Origin: an uncultured Saprospiraceae bacterium
GTDB lineage: Bacteria > Bacteroidota > Bacteroidia > Chitinophagales > Saprospiraceae
NCBI GenBank assembly: GCA_937950315.1
Contig: CALFDU010000017.1
Span: forward strand, 1-64,000
Reading direction: 5' to 3'
DNA: 64,000 nt
The notes beneath the pieces were generated by a model that saw only the letters and a program-made list of their open reading frames with translations, had not been told where the DNA came from and searched no databases. Below are positions 9,552 to 18,564 of this stretch, in pieces; the stretch's first letter is position 1; every line of letters begins with the position of its first letter. Made by a program: the position numbers and the translations under genes.

Positions 9552-12500
9552 ATGATCAAACATAGCAAAACACTTGTATTGATATCCTTATGTCTATTTG
9601 TGATATCCAATAAAGCTATATATGCCCAAAATTCATGGGTTCCTACCGCTTTTCAATTTCTTAAGGACAAGGATGAGAATTTTAATCTAAAAGTCTCCGA
9701 TTTTAGTAATCCTATTGTTACTGATGAGTATACTTCGAGAGGAATAACACATATTTACTACAACCAACAATGGAATGGGATTCCAATATTTAACCGCAGT
9801 CTTTCTGTCGCAATACGTCAGAACGAATTCAGGTATGCAAGTCAGAATTATATCTCATTAGAGGATTTTTCGAAAACTGATTTTACGGCAGCGTTTAATC
9901 CCGATCAAATAATCTCACAAGCCGCTCAAATTGCAGAACTAGATTATAGCGGAGATTTTCAACAAACAGAAGTAAGGAGCGAGTTTCAGATAAAAGGAAT
10001 GTCAAGCATTTCGCAAGAAGAAATATACATTGAAAAGACCTATGAGGTAGTAGGGAATAATCTTATTCCAGCATGGCTTGTTGGAATTTTTCATGATGAT
10101 GAATCCAAATGGTGGCAATACCATATCAATGCCGATACTGGTGAACTTATCAATAGGACCAGCTGGACGATTGAATGTAATTTTGACCATGATCACTGCG
10201 ATGCAGACCATACGATGGCGAGTCATTATAAACCAATGATCGTAGGTACTCCTAAAACTCATAAAGTGGCTGCGGCTTCTGTGATGAACAACACTTATGA
10301 AGTTTTTGCAGTCCCATTATTTAGTCCTTTGTATGGGGATAGAACCGTGGAAACAACTCCTTGGAGTCCTGCCTTAAATGCCTCTCCGTATGGATGGCAT
10401 GATGATAACGGAATACCAGGAGCGGAATATACAGTGACAAGAGGAAATAACGTTAGAGCTGTAGAGGATGGAGATGCAAACAACAATGGTGGATATTCTC
10501 CTGACGGAGGAGCAGATCTTGATTTTCAGTTTCCTTTTGATCCTACAGATGCTCCGGCCGATTATCTAGATGCAGCAATCGTTAATCTTTTCTACTGGAA
10601 TAATATGTTGCATGATATATTTTACCAATATGGTTTTGATGAAGCCAGTGGTAATTTTCAAGAAAACAACTATGGAAACGGAGGTGCACAATCTGATATG
10701 GTGAATGCTGATGCGCAAGATGGATCCGGCACCAACAATGCCAACTTCTCAACCCCACCAGATGGAAGTAATCCGAGAATGCAGATGTTTGTTTGGACAG
10801 TTGGAACCACCATCGATTTTGAAGTAACATCACCTTCTAATATTTCAGGAGATTACTTTGCTACTGGTGCCAATTTTGGTCCTAGTTCTGGCACATTTTC
10901 TGGCGAATTGATTGAATCAATACCAGCAGATGCTTGCTCGACTATCACCAATCCAAGCGCTTTGGACGGAAATATTGCTTTGATTGATAGAGGTGATTGT
11001 ACCTTTGTTTCTAAAGTAAATGAAGCACAAGATGCAGGCGCTATTGCTGTAGTAATTTGTAACAATGTGCCAGGAAACCCAATCACAATGGGCGGCAACG
11101 ACTCAGGAATAAATATCCCCTCGATCATGCTTTCTCAAGCTGATTGTGATATCATCAAAGCCGAAATTCCTTCAGTAGAAGTCGTCTTTACATTGAATGA
11201 TACTGGCGAGCTAGATTCTGACTTAGACAACAGTGTAATTGCTCATGAATACGGACACGGAATATCCATTAGACTAACAGGAGGACCAAACAATTCTAAT
11301 TGCCTTTCTGGTAGCGAACAAATGGGAGAAGGGTGGTCCGACTTTTTAGGATTAATCACTGGTATTGAAGATGGTGATGTCGGCGAGACTGGAAAAGGTA
11401 TTGGTTCTTATTTGGTTAACGAACCTGCTACTTCCAACGGGATAAGGACTTGGCCTTATTCGACAGATATGAGTATCAATCAACATACCTATGATGATAT
11501 AAAAACAGAATCCGTTCCGCATGGTGTTGGAACCGTTTGGGCAATCATGTTGTGGGAGATGACATGGGAACTAATCAGTGTTCATGGTTTTGACTCCGAT
11601 TTTTATAATGGAGTAGGTGGTAATAATATCGCCATGGCTTTGGTGATAGAAGGATTAAAATTGCAACCTTGTAATCCAGGATTTGTAGATGGAAGAGATG
11701 CCATTCTTGCCGCAGATGATCTATTGTACGGCGGAGCAAATAATTGCTTGATATGGAATGCTTTTGCTAAGAGAGGTCTAGGAGTTTCAGCAACACAAGG
11801 ATCTTCCGCTAGTAGGTCTGACGGTGATGAAGCCTTTGATACTCCTGCATCGTGTGATGGAGATATGATCATTAACGTTGTTGGAGAAGCGATGGCAACA
11901 GTAGGAGATACCATAGCGTATACTATTTCTGCAACCAATATCGCTGGTTTTAATGCAACTGGTGTAACGATCACAGATGATCTCCCTGATGGCTTGGAAT
12001 ATGTTCCAGGAACCCTAACTCTTGGGACAGAAGACAATGGTATTATCACAGCTACACAAGCCATCTTGGCACCCAATGCTATAATGACAACAGATTTTGA
12101 TGTAGAGATAACCAATACGACCGAGACGTCAAGCATTAATGTTTATGAAGATTTTGAATTTGATTATTCAGAATGGCAAGTAAGCTCTGGACAAGGCTCA
12201 GCGATTTTTGAATATTCAACGAGCAATCCTTATAGAGGTGCAGGTTCATTTTTTGTACCTAATACCGAGTTTCAAAACTCACAATTTCTTACCATTGAAA
12301 ACGTGACATTGAATCATACGCCAATGTTTGTTTTCAACCATTTTTATGATGTAGAGGAAGGAAGAGATGGAGGAATGGTTGAAATTAGTATCGATGGGGG
12401 TACCACATGGATTGACTTGGGTGGTCAGATGCTGGAGAATGGTTATACTGGAGTTCTTGAGGATGGCACCAACGATGACATTGACGATAGAGAGGCTTTT

Positions 12501-13760
12501 ACAGGCTATAGTCAGACCTACATGAGAACACTTATTGATCTTGCTCCTTATGCTGATCAAACGGTAGATATAAGGTTTTTCTTTGGATCCAATGATGCAA
12601 GACATGACGATGGATGGTACATAGATGACATCATAATTTATGATGGTTTCTTGTTGACCAATACAGCCTGTGTAACCACCAATCAAGGATTTACTATTTG
12701 CGGAGATACACAGACTTTGATTCTACCAGATTGCGAAGAATTCAACAGATATTTTGCAGATCTGGACGATGATGGATTTGGTGATGTTACAAGTGAAATT
12801 ATTGCTTGCGTTGGACCTGCCAATAGCTCAGTGAATAGCTCAGATTGTGATGATACAGATAGCTCCATCAATCCAGGAGCAGTAGAGATATGTGGAGACG
12901 GAATCGATCAAGATTGTAATGGAATGATCGATGATTGTATTGCTGATAACTGTACCGTCATAGACGACGAAGACTTAGAGGCAGATTGGGGTATTTGGAT
13001 TGATGGTGGAGTAGACTGCCTTAGAACCATCAACGACGCTCAATTTGCCAATTCTGGTGTATACTGCATTCGTCTTCGTGACAATTCATCAACTTCATTT
13101 GTATCTACACCATCGATGGATTTATCCATTTATGAGTCCATGCAGATAGATGTAAGTTTCTTGACTTTAGGTTATGATACAGGCGATCAATTATTCTTGG
13201 AATCCTCTGAAGATGGAGGAGTGACTTGGTCTACAATCCAAGTGTGGGAATATCTTACGGATATCTTCAACGATACTCGATACAATGAATCTGTTGATCT
13301 TACTGGTCCTTTTTCAGCGACAACAACTTTAAGATTCCGTAACGATGCGCCTTCTGATTTGAGAAGGGTATATCTTGATGATTTTTATATAGAAGGTTGC
13401 CTGCCGGAAGGAGCACCAAGTTGTTTTGATGGAATACAAAATCAAGATGAAACGGGAATAGATTGCGGTGGTACTAGTTGTAACCCTTGTACTTCAGATG
13501 GATGTGTTTCTGATTATGCTTCCGCAAATAAGCTTACTGGTTTGGCAGATACAAGTGCGGATTTTGAAACCAATGGAGTTATTGAATCTTGTCAAGTAAT
13601 CGGAGTAAACGCCATTGTTGATTATGATTCACAATCTGAAGTGTTGTTGGATGTTGGATTTGAAGTAAAGATAGGTGCCGAAATAGAAATATTTATAGAC
13701 GGATGTAATAACGGAAGTGGCGGAAATAATCTGAATGGAGAAGAAGAGAAAAAGGAATAA
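9552..13760 (+). CDS. Secreted M36 (fungalysin-like) zinc metalloprotease, multidomain
   Basis: Extracellular peptidase of 1402 aa. A signal peptide covers residues 1-25 (cut after YAQ). An FTP/PepSY-like propeptide follows to about 220. The catalytic domain carries the zinc motif HEYGH at 565-569 and the third ligand in 'GEGWSDF' at about Glu593. A PA domain ('DRGDCTFVSKVNEAQDAGAIAV') is inserted before the zinc site. After the catalytic domain come a DUF11-like adhesive module ('VTITDDLPDGLEYVPGTL'), a jelly-roll/MAM-like module, a MopE-type metal-binding motif ('DCDDTDSSINPGA..ICGDGIDQDCNG'), a second jelly roll, a short 'GIDCGGTSCNPC' motif and a final 'VLLDVGFEVKIGAEIEIFIDGC' module of the 3-coathanger type. 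It ends in a charged EEEKKE tail, not in a standard T9SS domain. An alternative secretion signal may be used. Confidence 0.9.
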   Translation: MIKHSKTLVLISLCLFVISNKAIYAQNSWVPTAFQFLKDKDENFNLKVSDFSNPIVTDEYTSRGITHIYYNQQWNGIPIFNRSLSVAIRQNEFRYASQNYISLEDFSKTDFTAAFNPDQIISQAAQIAELDYSGDFQQTEVRSEFQIKGMSSISQEEIYIEKTYEVVGNNLIPAWLVGIFHDDESKWWQYHINADTGELINRTSWTIECNFDHDHCDADHTMASHYKPMIVGTPKTHKVAAASVMNNTYEVFAVPLFSPLYGDRTVETTPWSPALNASPYGWHDDNGIPGAEYTVTRGNNVRAVEDGDANNNGGYSPDGGADLDFQFPFDPTDAPADYLDAAIVNLFYWNNMLHDIFYQYGFDEASGNFQENNYGNGGAQSDMVNADAQDGSGTNNANFSTPPDGSNPRMQMFVWTVGTTIDFEVTSPSNISGDYFATGANFGPSSGTFSGELIESIPADACSTITNPSALDGNIALIDRGDCTFVSKVNEAQDAGAIAVVICNNVPGNPITMGGNDSGINIPSIMLSQADCDIIKAEIPSVEVVFTLNDTGELDSDLDNSVIAHEYGHGISIRLTGGPNNSNCLSGSEQMGEGWSDFLGLITGIEDGDVGETGKGIGSYLVNEPATSNGIRTWPYSTDMSINQHTYDDIKTESVPHGVGTVWAIMLWEMTWELISVHGFDSDFYNGVGGNNIAMALVIEGLKLQPCNPGFVDGRDAILAADDLLYGGANNCLIWNAFAKRGLGVSATQGSSASRSDGDEAFDTPASCDGDMIINVVGEAMATVGDTIAYTISATNIAGFNATGVTITDDLPDGLEYVPGTLTLGTEDNGIITATQAILAPNAIMTTDFDVEITNTTETSSINVYEDFEFDYSEWQVSSGQGSAIFEYSTSNPYRGAGSFFVPNTEFQNSQFLTIENVTLNHTPMFVFNHFYDVEEGRDGGMVEISIDGGTTWIDLGGQMLENGYTGVLEDGTNDDIDDREAFTGYSQTYMRTLIDLAPYADQTVDIRFFFGSNDARHDDGWYIDDIIIYDGFLLTNTACVTTNQGFTICGDTQTLILPDCEEFNRYFADLDDDGFGDVTSEIIACVGPANSSVNSSDCDDTDSSINPGAVEICGDGIDQDCNGMIDDCIADNCTVIDDEDLEADWGIWIDGGVDCLRTINDAQFANSGVYCIRLRDNSSTSFVSTPSMDLSIYESMQIDVSFLTLGYDTGDQLFLESSEDGGVTWSTIQVWEYLTDIFNDTRYNESVDLTGPFSATTTLRFRNDAPSDLRRVYLDDFYIEGCLPEGAPSCFDGIQNQDETGIDCGGTSCNPCTSDGCVSDYASANKLTGLADTSADFETNGVIESCQVIGVNAIVDYDSQSEVLLDVGFEVKIGAEIEIFIDGCNNGSGGNNLNGEEEKKE

Positions 13761-13800
13761 ATATTCCTCTAATTTGATGATGATGAATGATTTCCTTTAG

Positions 13801-14598
13801 ATGAGGTATTTTATTCATCTTTCGTTTGATGGCACCAATTATAGTGGTTGGCAAAGACAACATGAAACCAACAACACTTTACAAGAAGTAGTCGAATCTA
13901 CACTTAGCGCACTATTAAAAAAACAAATACGCGTTTACGGCTGTGGTCGCACCGATGCAGGTGTACACGCCAGCCAATATGTAGTTCAGTTGGATATAGA
14001 TAGGGCTCCTTTATTTGACCTAAAATTCCGGTTAAACAAAAATCTGCCTAGCGATATTGCTGTATTCGATGTTTTTGAAGTTGAAGACAATATACATTGC
14101 CGATATGACGCCATATCTCGCACTTACGACTATTTTCTGCACTGGAAGAAGGATTCACACTTAATCAACTATAGTTCTTTCTATGATGGCCTTACCTTGG
14201 ATTTTGATCTCATGAAAAAAGCTGCCATGCTGATTGAAAACACTGTGGACTTCAAGCCACTTTGCAAACAACCTGATTTTTACGAAAATACAGAATGCAA
14301 TATCTCAAATTGTCAATTATTTATAGATGACGAACGAGGTCGCATGCGATTTACTATCACAAGCAATCGATTCCTTAGAGGTATGATTAGGCATTGCATT
14401 TTCTTCTTATTAAAAGTAGGAAGTGGCAAAATGACAATAGACGATTTTCAAAAAATACTGAACCAAGAACTTCAATTAAAACAAAAACAACCGGCACTTC
14501 CCAATGGCTTATTTTTAAGTATGATCAAGTACCCGACCATCAACTTAAAAGAGTCAAGTAGTTTAATAAAGATGCTAAAGATCGGCTTAGATAAATAA
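13801..14598 (+). CDS. truA: tRNA pseudouridine(38-40) synthase TruA
   Basis: Converts uridine to pseudouridine at positions 38-40 of the tRNA anticodon stem-loop. The 265-aa length is typical. The N-terminal 'FDGTNYSGWQRQ' and the catalytic 'GCGRTDAGVHA' (Asp52, equivalent to the invariant TruA aspartate) are intact, as is 'NRFLRGMIRH' in the C-terminal half. The start is an ATG 40 bases after the M36 stop. No functional link with the protease next to it is evident. Confidence 0.95.
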   Translation: MRYFIHLSFDGTNYSGWQRQHETNNTLQEVVESTLSALLKKQIRVYGCGRTDAGVHASQYVVQLDIDRAPLFDLKFRLNKNLPSDIAVFDVFEVEDNIHCRYDAISRTYDYFLHWKKDSHLINYSSFYDGLTLDFDLMKKAAMLIENTVDFKPLCKQPDFYENTECNISNCQLFIDDERGRMRFTITSNRFLRGMIRHCIFFLLKVGSGKMTIDDFQKILNQELQLKQKQPALPNGLFLSMIKYPTINLKESSSLIKMLKIGLDK

Positions 14599-14624
14599 TG
14601 GGTTGCAGATAGAATTTAACCTGA

Positions 14625-14654
14625 GAAAAAGATTGCTTGTCGAGCAAGTTTTTG
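14625..14654 (+). terminator. Possible weak terminator after truA
   Basis: A short stem (TTGCT with AGCAA, five-base loop) is extended by an A-run pairing with a T-run. The stem is short, so termination here is only plausible. A stronger hairpin lies further on. Confidence 0.35.
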
Positions 14655-14734
14655 GAAACGATTAATGCGCATTGTTCTGGTTTACGCTATCTCTATTCTT
14701 TACATTTAGACTTAATTTTTTCTCACAAACAAGT

Positions 14735-14853
14735 AGATCCAATTACAATTTTCCCACAAAAAAAAGCATCCAATAGTTTCCTATTAGATGCTTCAATATT
14801 TATTTTTCAATAGTATCAATCTGCATAAAAGCAGGATGATTGTAATTGGATCT
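14735..14853. repeat. 15-base inverted repeat flanking the terminator
   Basis: The 15 bases at 14735-14749 are the exact reverse complement of 14839-14853, with the terminator hairpin between them. The right arm touches the stop codon of the minus-strand protease gene. Confidence 0.7.
14764..14793. terminator. Bidirectional terminator between truA and the convergent protease
   Basis: A 13-base stem (14764-14776 with 14781-14793, one mismatch) has a four-base loop. An A-run lies on the left and a T-rich stretch on the right, so it can end transcription from both sides, most strongly for the minus-strand gene. Confidence 0.7.
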
Positions 14854-17800
14854 TATTTTACCACAACCATTTTTTCGTAATTTACACTTCCTGCAGACTC
14901 TATACTTATAAAGTAAATTCCCGCTGGGTAATCCTTAACACTTATTTCAATTTTAGTATCTCCTGTGTAGTTACTTTGACTAAATACTTGTCCATTCAAG
15001 TTGGTAAGTGAAAGATTGTAGTTCTTTCCATTGGTATTATTGATTGTGATGATACTCGACTCTTTAACAGGGTTCGGTACTATGCTAATGTCAACCAATT
15101 CCAAAATGTCCTCCACATCCGATGTAAATGAATCATCAATTTCAATATTAAATGATGTAATATCTATCCAACCCCCTTCTCCGTCAATACATGTAAATGT
15201 AAATTGATCAGAAGTAGCAGATTCATCTTCACTATAGTATCTTACTTGATTTCCATTGATGTTTTTCTGCGTGTATTGACTTCCAATTACAGCAACTTCT
15301 CCTTCAATTTCCAGTCTACCACTGGTTGGCAAATCAACAACAGTATAGATCAATTCTTCTGAAGTATTGTTGGCATCCTCAACCAATAAGTAATCGGTTT
15401 CTACTCTTACCCAAGATCCTGGGAATACTCCCAAAGTATTGTTGTTGACTAGGAATGGTGCATCTAAAGTCTCACTTGAGCAAACCTGAAGCTCAAATTC
15501 TTCAAACGTACCTCCTGCTCCTACAGTTTGATCGTTTATATGAAAATACCAAGACCCTTGCGTAGACTCACCGTTAAAAATTGACAATGGTTCTTCCGGT
15601 TGGTATGTTTCATTAAATGGACATGAGATAGTAATCGGAGATGAATCCTCAAATCCACAATTAAAGTTATCATTGGTTGATCCACACTCATTAGAAACCA
15701 TTATCGCTCTTGTGCCTGCAGGGCTTTCTAGTGAAAAAACTAAGTTAGAGAATCGTTGGTGATCTCCGCTTACTTTTTTGACAGCAACCGCTGATACTTG
15801 TCCTTCTTCTGCGACGAAAGCTTCTTTTGTTACAGTGAAATCACCAGATCCAGAAGCAGAAATATTTTTTACTCCATCTTCTGAAACAAAAGTTCTACAA
15901 CTTAATGCAACTGTTCCAAATGTGTTAAGTCTTGTTGGCTCTCCAGCAAAACATTTGTTGTTTGGAGTTACCCTCCAATAGTACAATGTACTCTTCTCTA
16001 ACGTTGATGTTGGTTCAAAAGAATTGGTTGTTACATTATTATTAAATTCTACAGTTGATGCCCCAAAAGCTGGACTTGTCGCCAATTCAAAGATGTAGTT
16101 TTCTGCATTTCTCGCTTCTTCCCATTGGAAAGTAGGGAATTGCTCAACACCCGAAGAACCGTTCACTGGAAAACTCAATGCCAAATCGCTAAAGTCAGTA
16201 GCAGTTATGTTCAAGAATATTGGTTGTTCGATAGTATCAGTCCCACTTATAGATCTTAGCGTTACCTCATAATTACCAGTGATGGCATCATCCGTAATGT
16301 CAAAACTTAATGATGTAGAACCATCAGGTTGTATACTGCTTTCTGAAAATATTGGAGTAACTCCAGTTGGTAATCCTTCTGAAATATCAAATTCAACCGT
16401 CTCAGCATATCCTAAAAATGCTGAAGATTGAATTTCTAAATCCGGAGATGCTGGAGCACAAACGTCAAAGAAATTATTAGATAGCTCATAAATATACGAT
16501 GGCTCTGTAGGAGCTTCAATAACAAATCCAGAGTTACCCATGTCATAAAACACATTTCCTACAGACTGAACTTTGATTCTTGCATCAAGAGTTTGTGCAT
16601 TAGGAATTCTCACAACTTGCTCACCATCATTTGGCGTATTTCTTACAAGTACTCGATCAAATGTTCTACCATCATCAGTTGATAAAAGAATATCTACCAA
16701 TTGACAATTTACAGGCTCTTGATCGGTGTTACTAACATCCCATCTAACTTCTAGCTCTTGCCCTACAGTCGCACCATCAGGATTGATATTTGGCTGCGTT
16801 ACAAGGAAAGGGCCTGAATTACCAGCTACATGCATTTCAAGTTCTTCCCATACAGTTGCAGTTCCTATTGGATTCTGATCTCTTACAACAAATCTAAAAG
16901 TTAAGTCTCTTTCGTAATCTGGTAAAATTTCAATGTCCCTATCTAAATTTGCTCTTACCCATTGTATTCTTGGAAAGAACCTGTTTGATTCTTCATCGGC
17001 AGCTACTGAAATAAATGATGGAGCATTTCCTTGTGGACTTCCTAGCGGGCTCGTTGGACCTAAGTTGTATTGATCCCAACCGTAAAACAATACATCACCA
17101 TCTTCATCTGTAGCACTTGCATCCAATTCAAATGGAGTCGACATGGGAATAAAAAATCCATTTTCATATGGCATATCAATTACAGGCTCGTTGTTTAACT
17201 CGTCTGTTTTAAGTCCACAACCTCCAACCTGTTCTCTTGAAAATTCAGTCATTTGAAGCAACGAACCTGCAGAAAAGTAATCATCAGAAACTCCGGTGTT
17301 ACTAGATCCACAAAGTCCAGCATAAGACATGATGGTGGATCCACTTCCTGGTTCATAAGCCCAACCTGCAGACATTTGATCTTCAGATCCAGGGCAATGA
17401 TTCCAAGAGTGCGATGCACTGAATTGATGTCCTATTTCATGGGCAATTACATTACTAGCAAAACTTGTTATGTTTGACCCTCCTACACAACTTACTCCAT
17501 TTGCTTTGTTGAAACTACATAAACTTCCTAATGCAGCAATACCAGCAACACCATCGGTACATCCTCTAGTAAATACATGACCAATGTCATACGAGTCCTG
17601 AGGAATGAGGCCATTGATGGCAGCAGAGTTTTCACCAATCAGTTCTCTTCCTTGTGCAGGGAAAAAATATGGATCCGAGTTTGGGTCTAAATGTATTATT
17701 CTTTCAATATCGTCTATCAACATAAAGTTAACTGCAATATTTAATTCGTAAATCTGTGAAAGTCTAGAAGCAGCCAAATTAAATTGAACAAGAACATCTT

Positions 17801-18491
17801 CTACGGTTCCTCCAACTATTTGCCCATATTCACCCGTACATGCAATAGCCATTCTATAAGTTCTTATTGGAATCGCTGCTACAGATCTTGAAATATCTTC
17901 AGGAGTCGTTTGTTGCTCTGCACTCGTATCATGTGTCCCACATGTTTTCCAATATGGATCTGGTTCTTCCTGATCTTTGATATAATAACTTTGATATGCT
18001 TTTGGATTGTCAGGGAAAATTGGATCCAAATAAATCGTTCCCTCTGAACTCGAAATCACTCCATTGAATCCATCTTTACTTACAATAAATCTCATGACAT
18101 GATTGCCATCTTCAGATAAAGCTTTGTAACTTTTAATATTTGGATATTTGGCAGCTAGTTTTGGAGCCATCACAGGAGCATTCCATACATCAAAAGATAC
18201 CATCTTACCATCTGGAAATGGAACTTCTATGATGTCTTTGTTTCTTCTCGTTTTAGAAAAGTCTCTGTCTGAAACCTTCTTTAGGTCTTTTTTGAGCTCA
18301 TCCATATCTAAAGTGAATGCAGAGTAGGCTGTGGGAGTTACAATTCTGTTTCCACTTCTATAGTTGTCAATGCCTGACTTGTCGAGTTTAGTCCAAGCCG
18401 ACTGTGCTATTAAGTTTGGAAAAAAAAATGCAATAAAAATAAGGGATATAGAAAAGCGCATGTACCTAAGATTATTTAATTCTAACACCAT
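14853..18491 (-). CDS. Reprolysin-like zinc metalloprotease with P domain and T9SS type A sorting domain
   Basis: Secreted protease of 1212 aa from the first ATG. A second ATG at 18461 (residue 11) gives a better signal peptide (MRFSISLIFIAFFFPNLIAQ) and may be the true start. After a propeptide (about 30-190) the catalytic domain carries 'HEIGHQFSASH' at 351-361, the metzincin zinc motif, with 'TIMSYAGLCG' downstream as the Met-turn. Fibronectin/Ig-like modules follow. A proprotein-convertase P-like jelly roll lies at about 875-1005, then a cadherin-like segment. The last about 78 residues ('SIVPNPVKESS' to 'KMVVVK') are a T9SS C-terminal sorting domain, so the protein should cross the outer membrane by the Por/T9SS translocon and be released or anchored there. 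The gene reads toward the bidirectional terminator. Confidence 0.9.
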   Translation of the reverse strand: MVLELNNLRYMRFSISLIFIAFFFPNLIAQSAWTKLDKSGIDNYRSGNRIVTPTAYSAFTLDMDELKKDLKKVSDRDFSKTRRNKDIIEVPFPDGKMVSFDVWNAPVMAPKLAAKYPNIKSYKALSEDGNHVMRFIVSKDGFNGVISSSEGTIYLDPIFPDNPKAYQSYYIKDQEEPDPYWKTCGTHDTSAEQQTTPEDISRSVAAIPIRTYRMAIACTGEYGQIVGGTVEDVLVQFNLAASRLSQIYELNIAVNFMLIDDIERIIHLDPNSDPYFFPAQGRELIGENSAAINGLIPQDSYDIGHVFTRGCTDGVAGIAALGSLCSFNKANGVSCVGGSNITSFASNVIAHEIGHQFSASHSWNHCPGSEDQMSAGWAYEPGSGSTIMSYAGLCGSSNTGVSDDYFSAGSLLQMTEFSREQVGGCGLKTDELNNEPVIDMPYENGFFIPMSTPFELDASATDEDGDVLFYGWDQYNLGPTSPLGSPQGNAPSFISVAADEESNRFFPRIQWVRANLDRDIEILPDYERDLTFRFVVRDQNPIGTATVWEELEMHVAGNSGPFLVTQPNINPDGATVGQELEVRWDVSNTDQEPVNCQLVDILLSTDDGRTFDRVLVRNTPNDGEQVVRIPNAQTLDARIKVQSVGNVFYDMGNSGFVIEAPTEPSYIYELSNNFFDVCAPASPDLEIQSSAFLGYAETVEFDISEGLPTGVTPIFSESSIQPDGSTSLSFDITDDAITGNYEVTLRSISGTDTIEQPIFLNITATDFSDLALSFPVNGSSGVEQFPTFQWEEARNAENYIFELATSPAFGASTVEFNNNVTTNSFEPTSTLEKSTLYYWRVTPNNKCFAGEPTRLNTFGTVALSCRTFVSEDGVKNISASGSGDFTVTKEAFVAEEGQVSAVAVKKVSGDHQRFSNLVFSLESPAGTRAIMVSNECGSTNDNFNCGFEDSSPITISCPFNETYQPEEPLSIFNGESTQGSWYFHINDQTVGAGGTFEEFELQVCSSETLDAPFLVNNNTLGVFPGSWVRVETDYLLVEDANNTSEELIYTVVDLPTSGRLEIEGEVAVIGSQYTQKNINGNQVRYYSEDESATSDQFTFTCIDGEGGWIDITSFNIEIDDSFTSDVEDILELVDISIVPNPVKESSIITINNTNGKNYNLSLTNLNGQVFSQSNYTGDTKIEISVKDYPAGIYFISIESAGSVNYEKMVVVK

Positions 18492-18564
18492 ATAGTGCCT
18501 TACAAATATAAAATAGTCAAGCTATAAATGTGGTACTTTTTGTGTAATAATGGCGACTCCTGGA

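Noticed and set aside
11603-12136. 177-codon frame opposite the M36 protease
   Set aside because: It lies entirely within a well-supported gene on the other strand, and its composition is the mirror of the coding strand.
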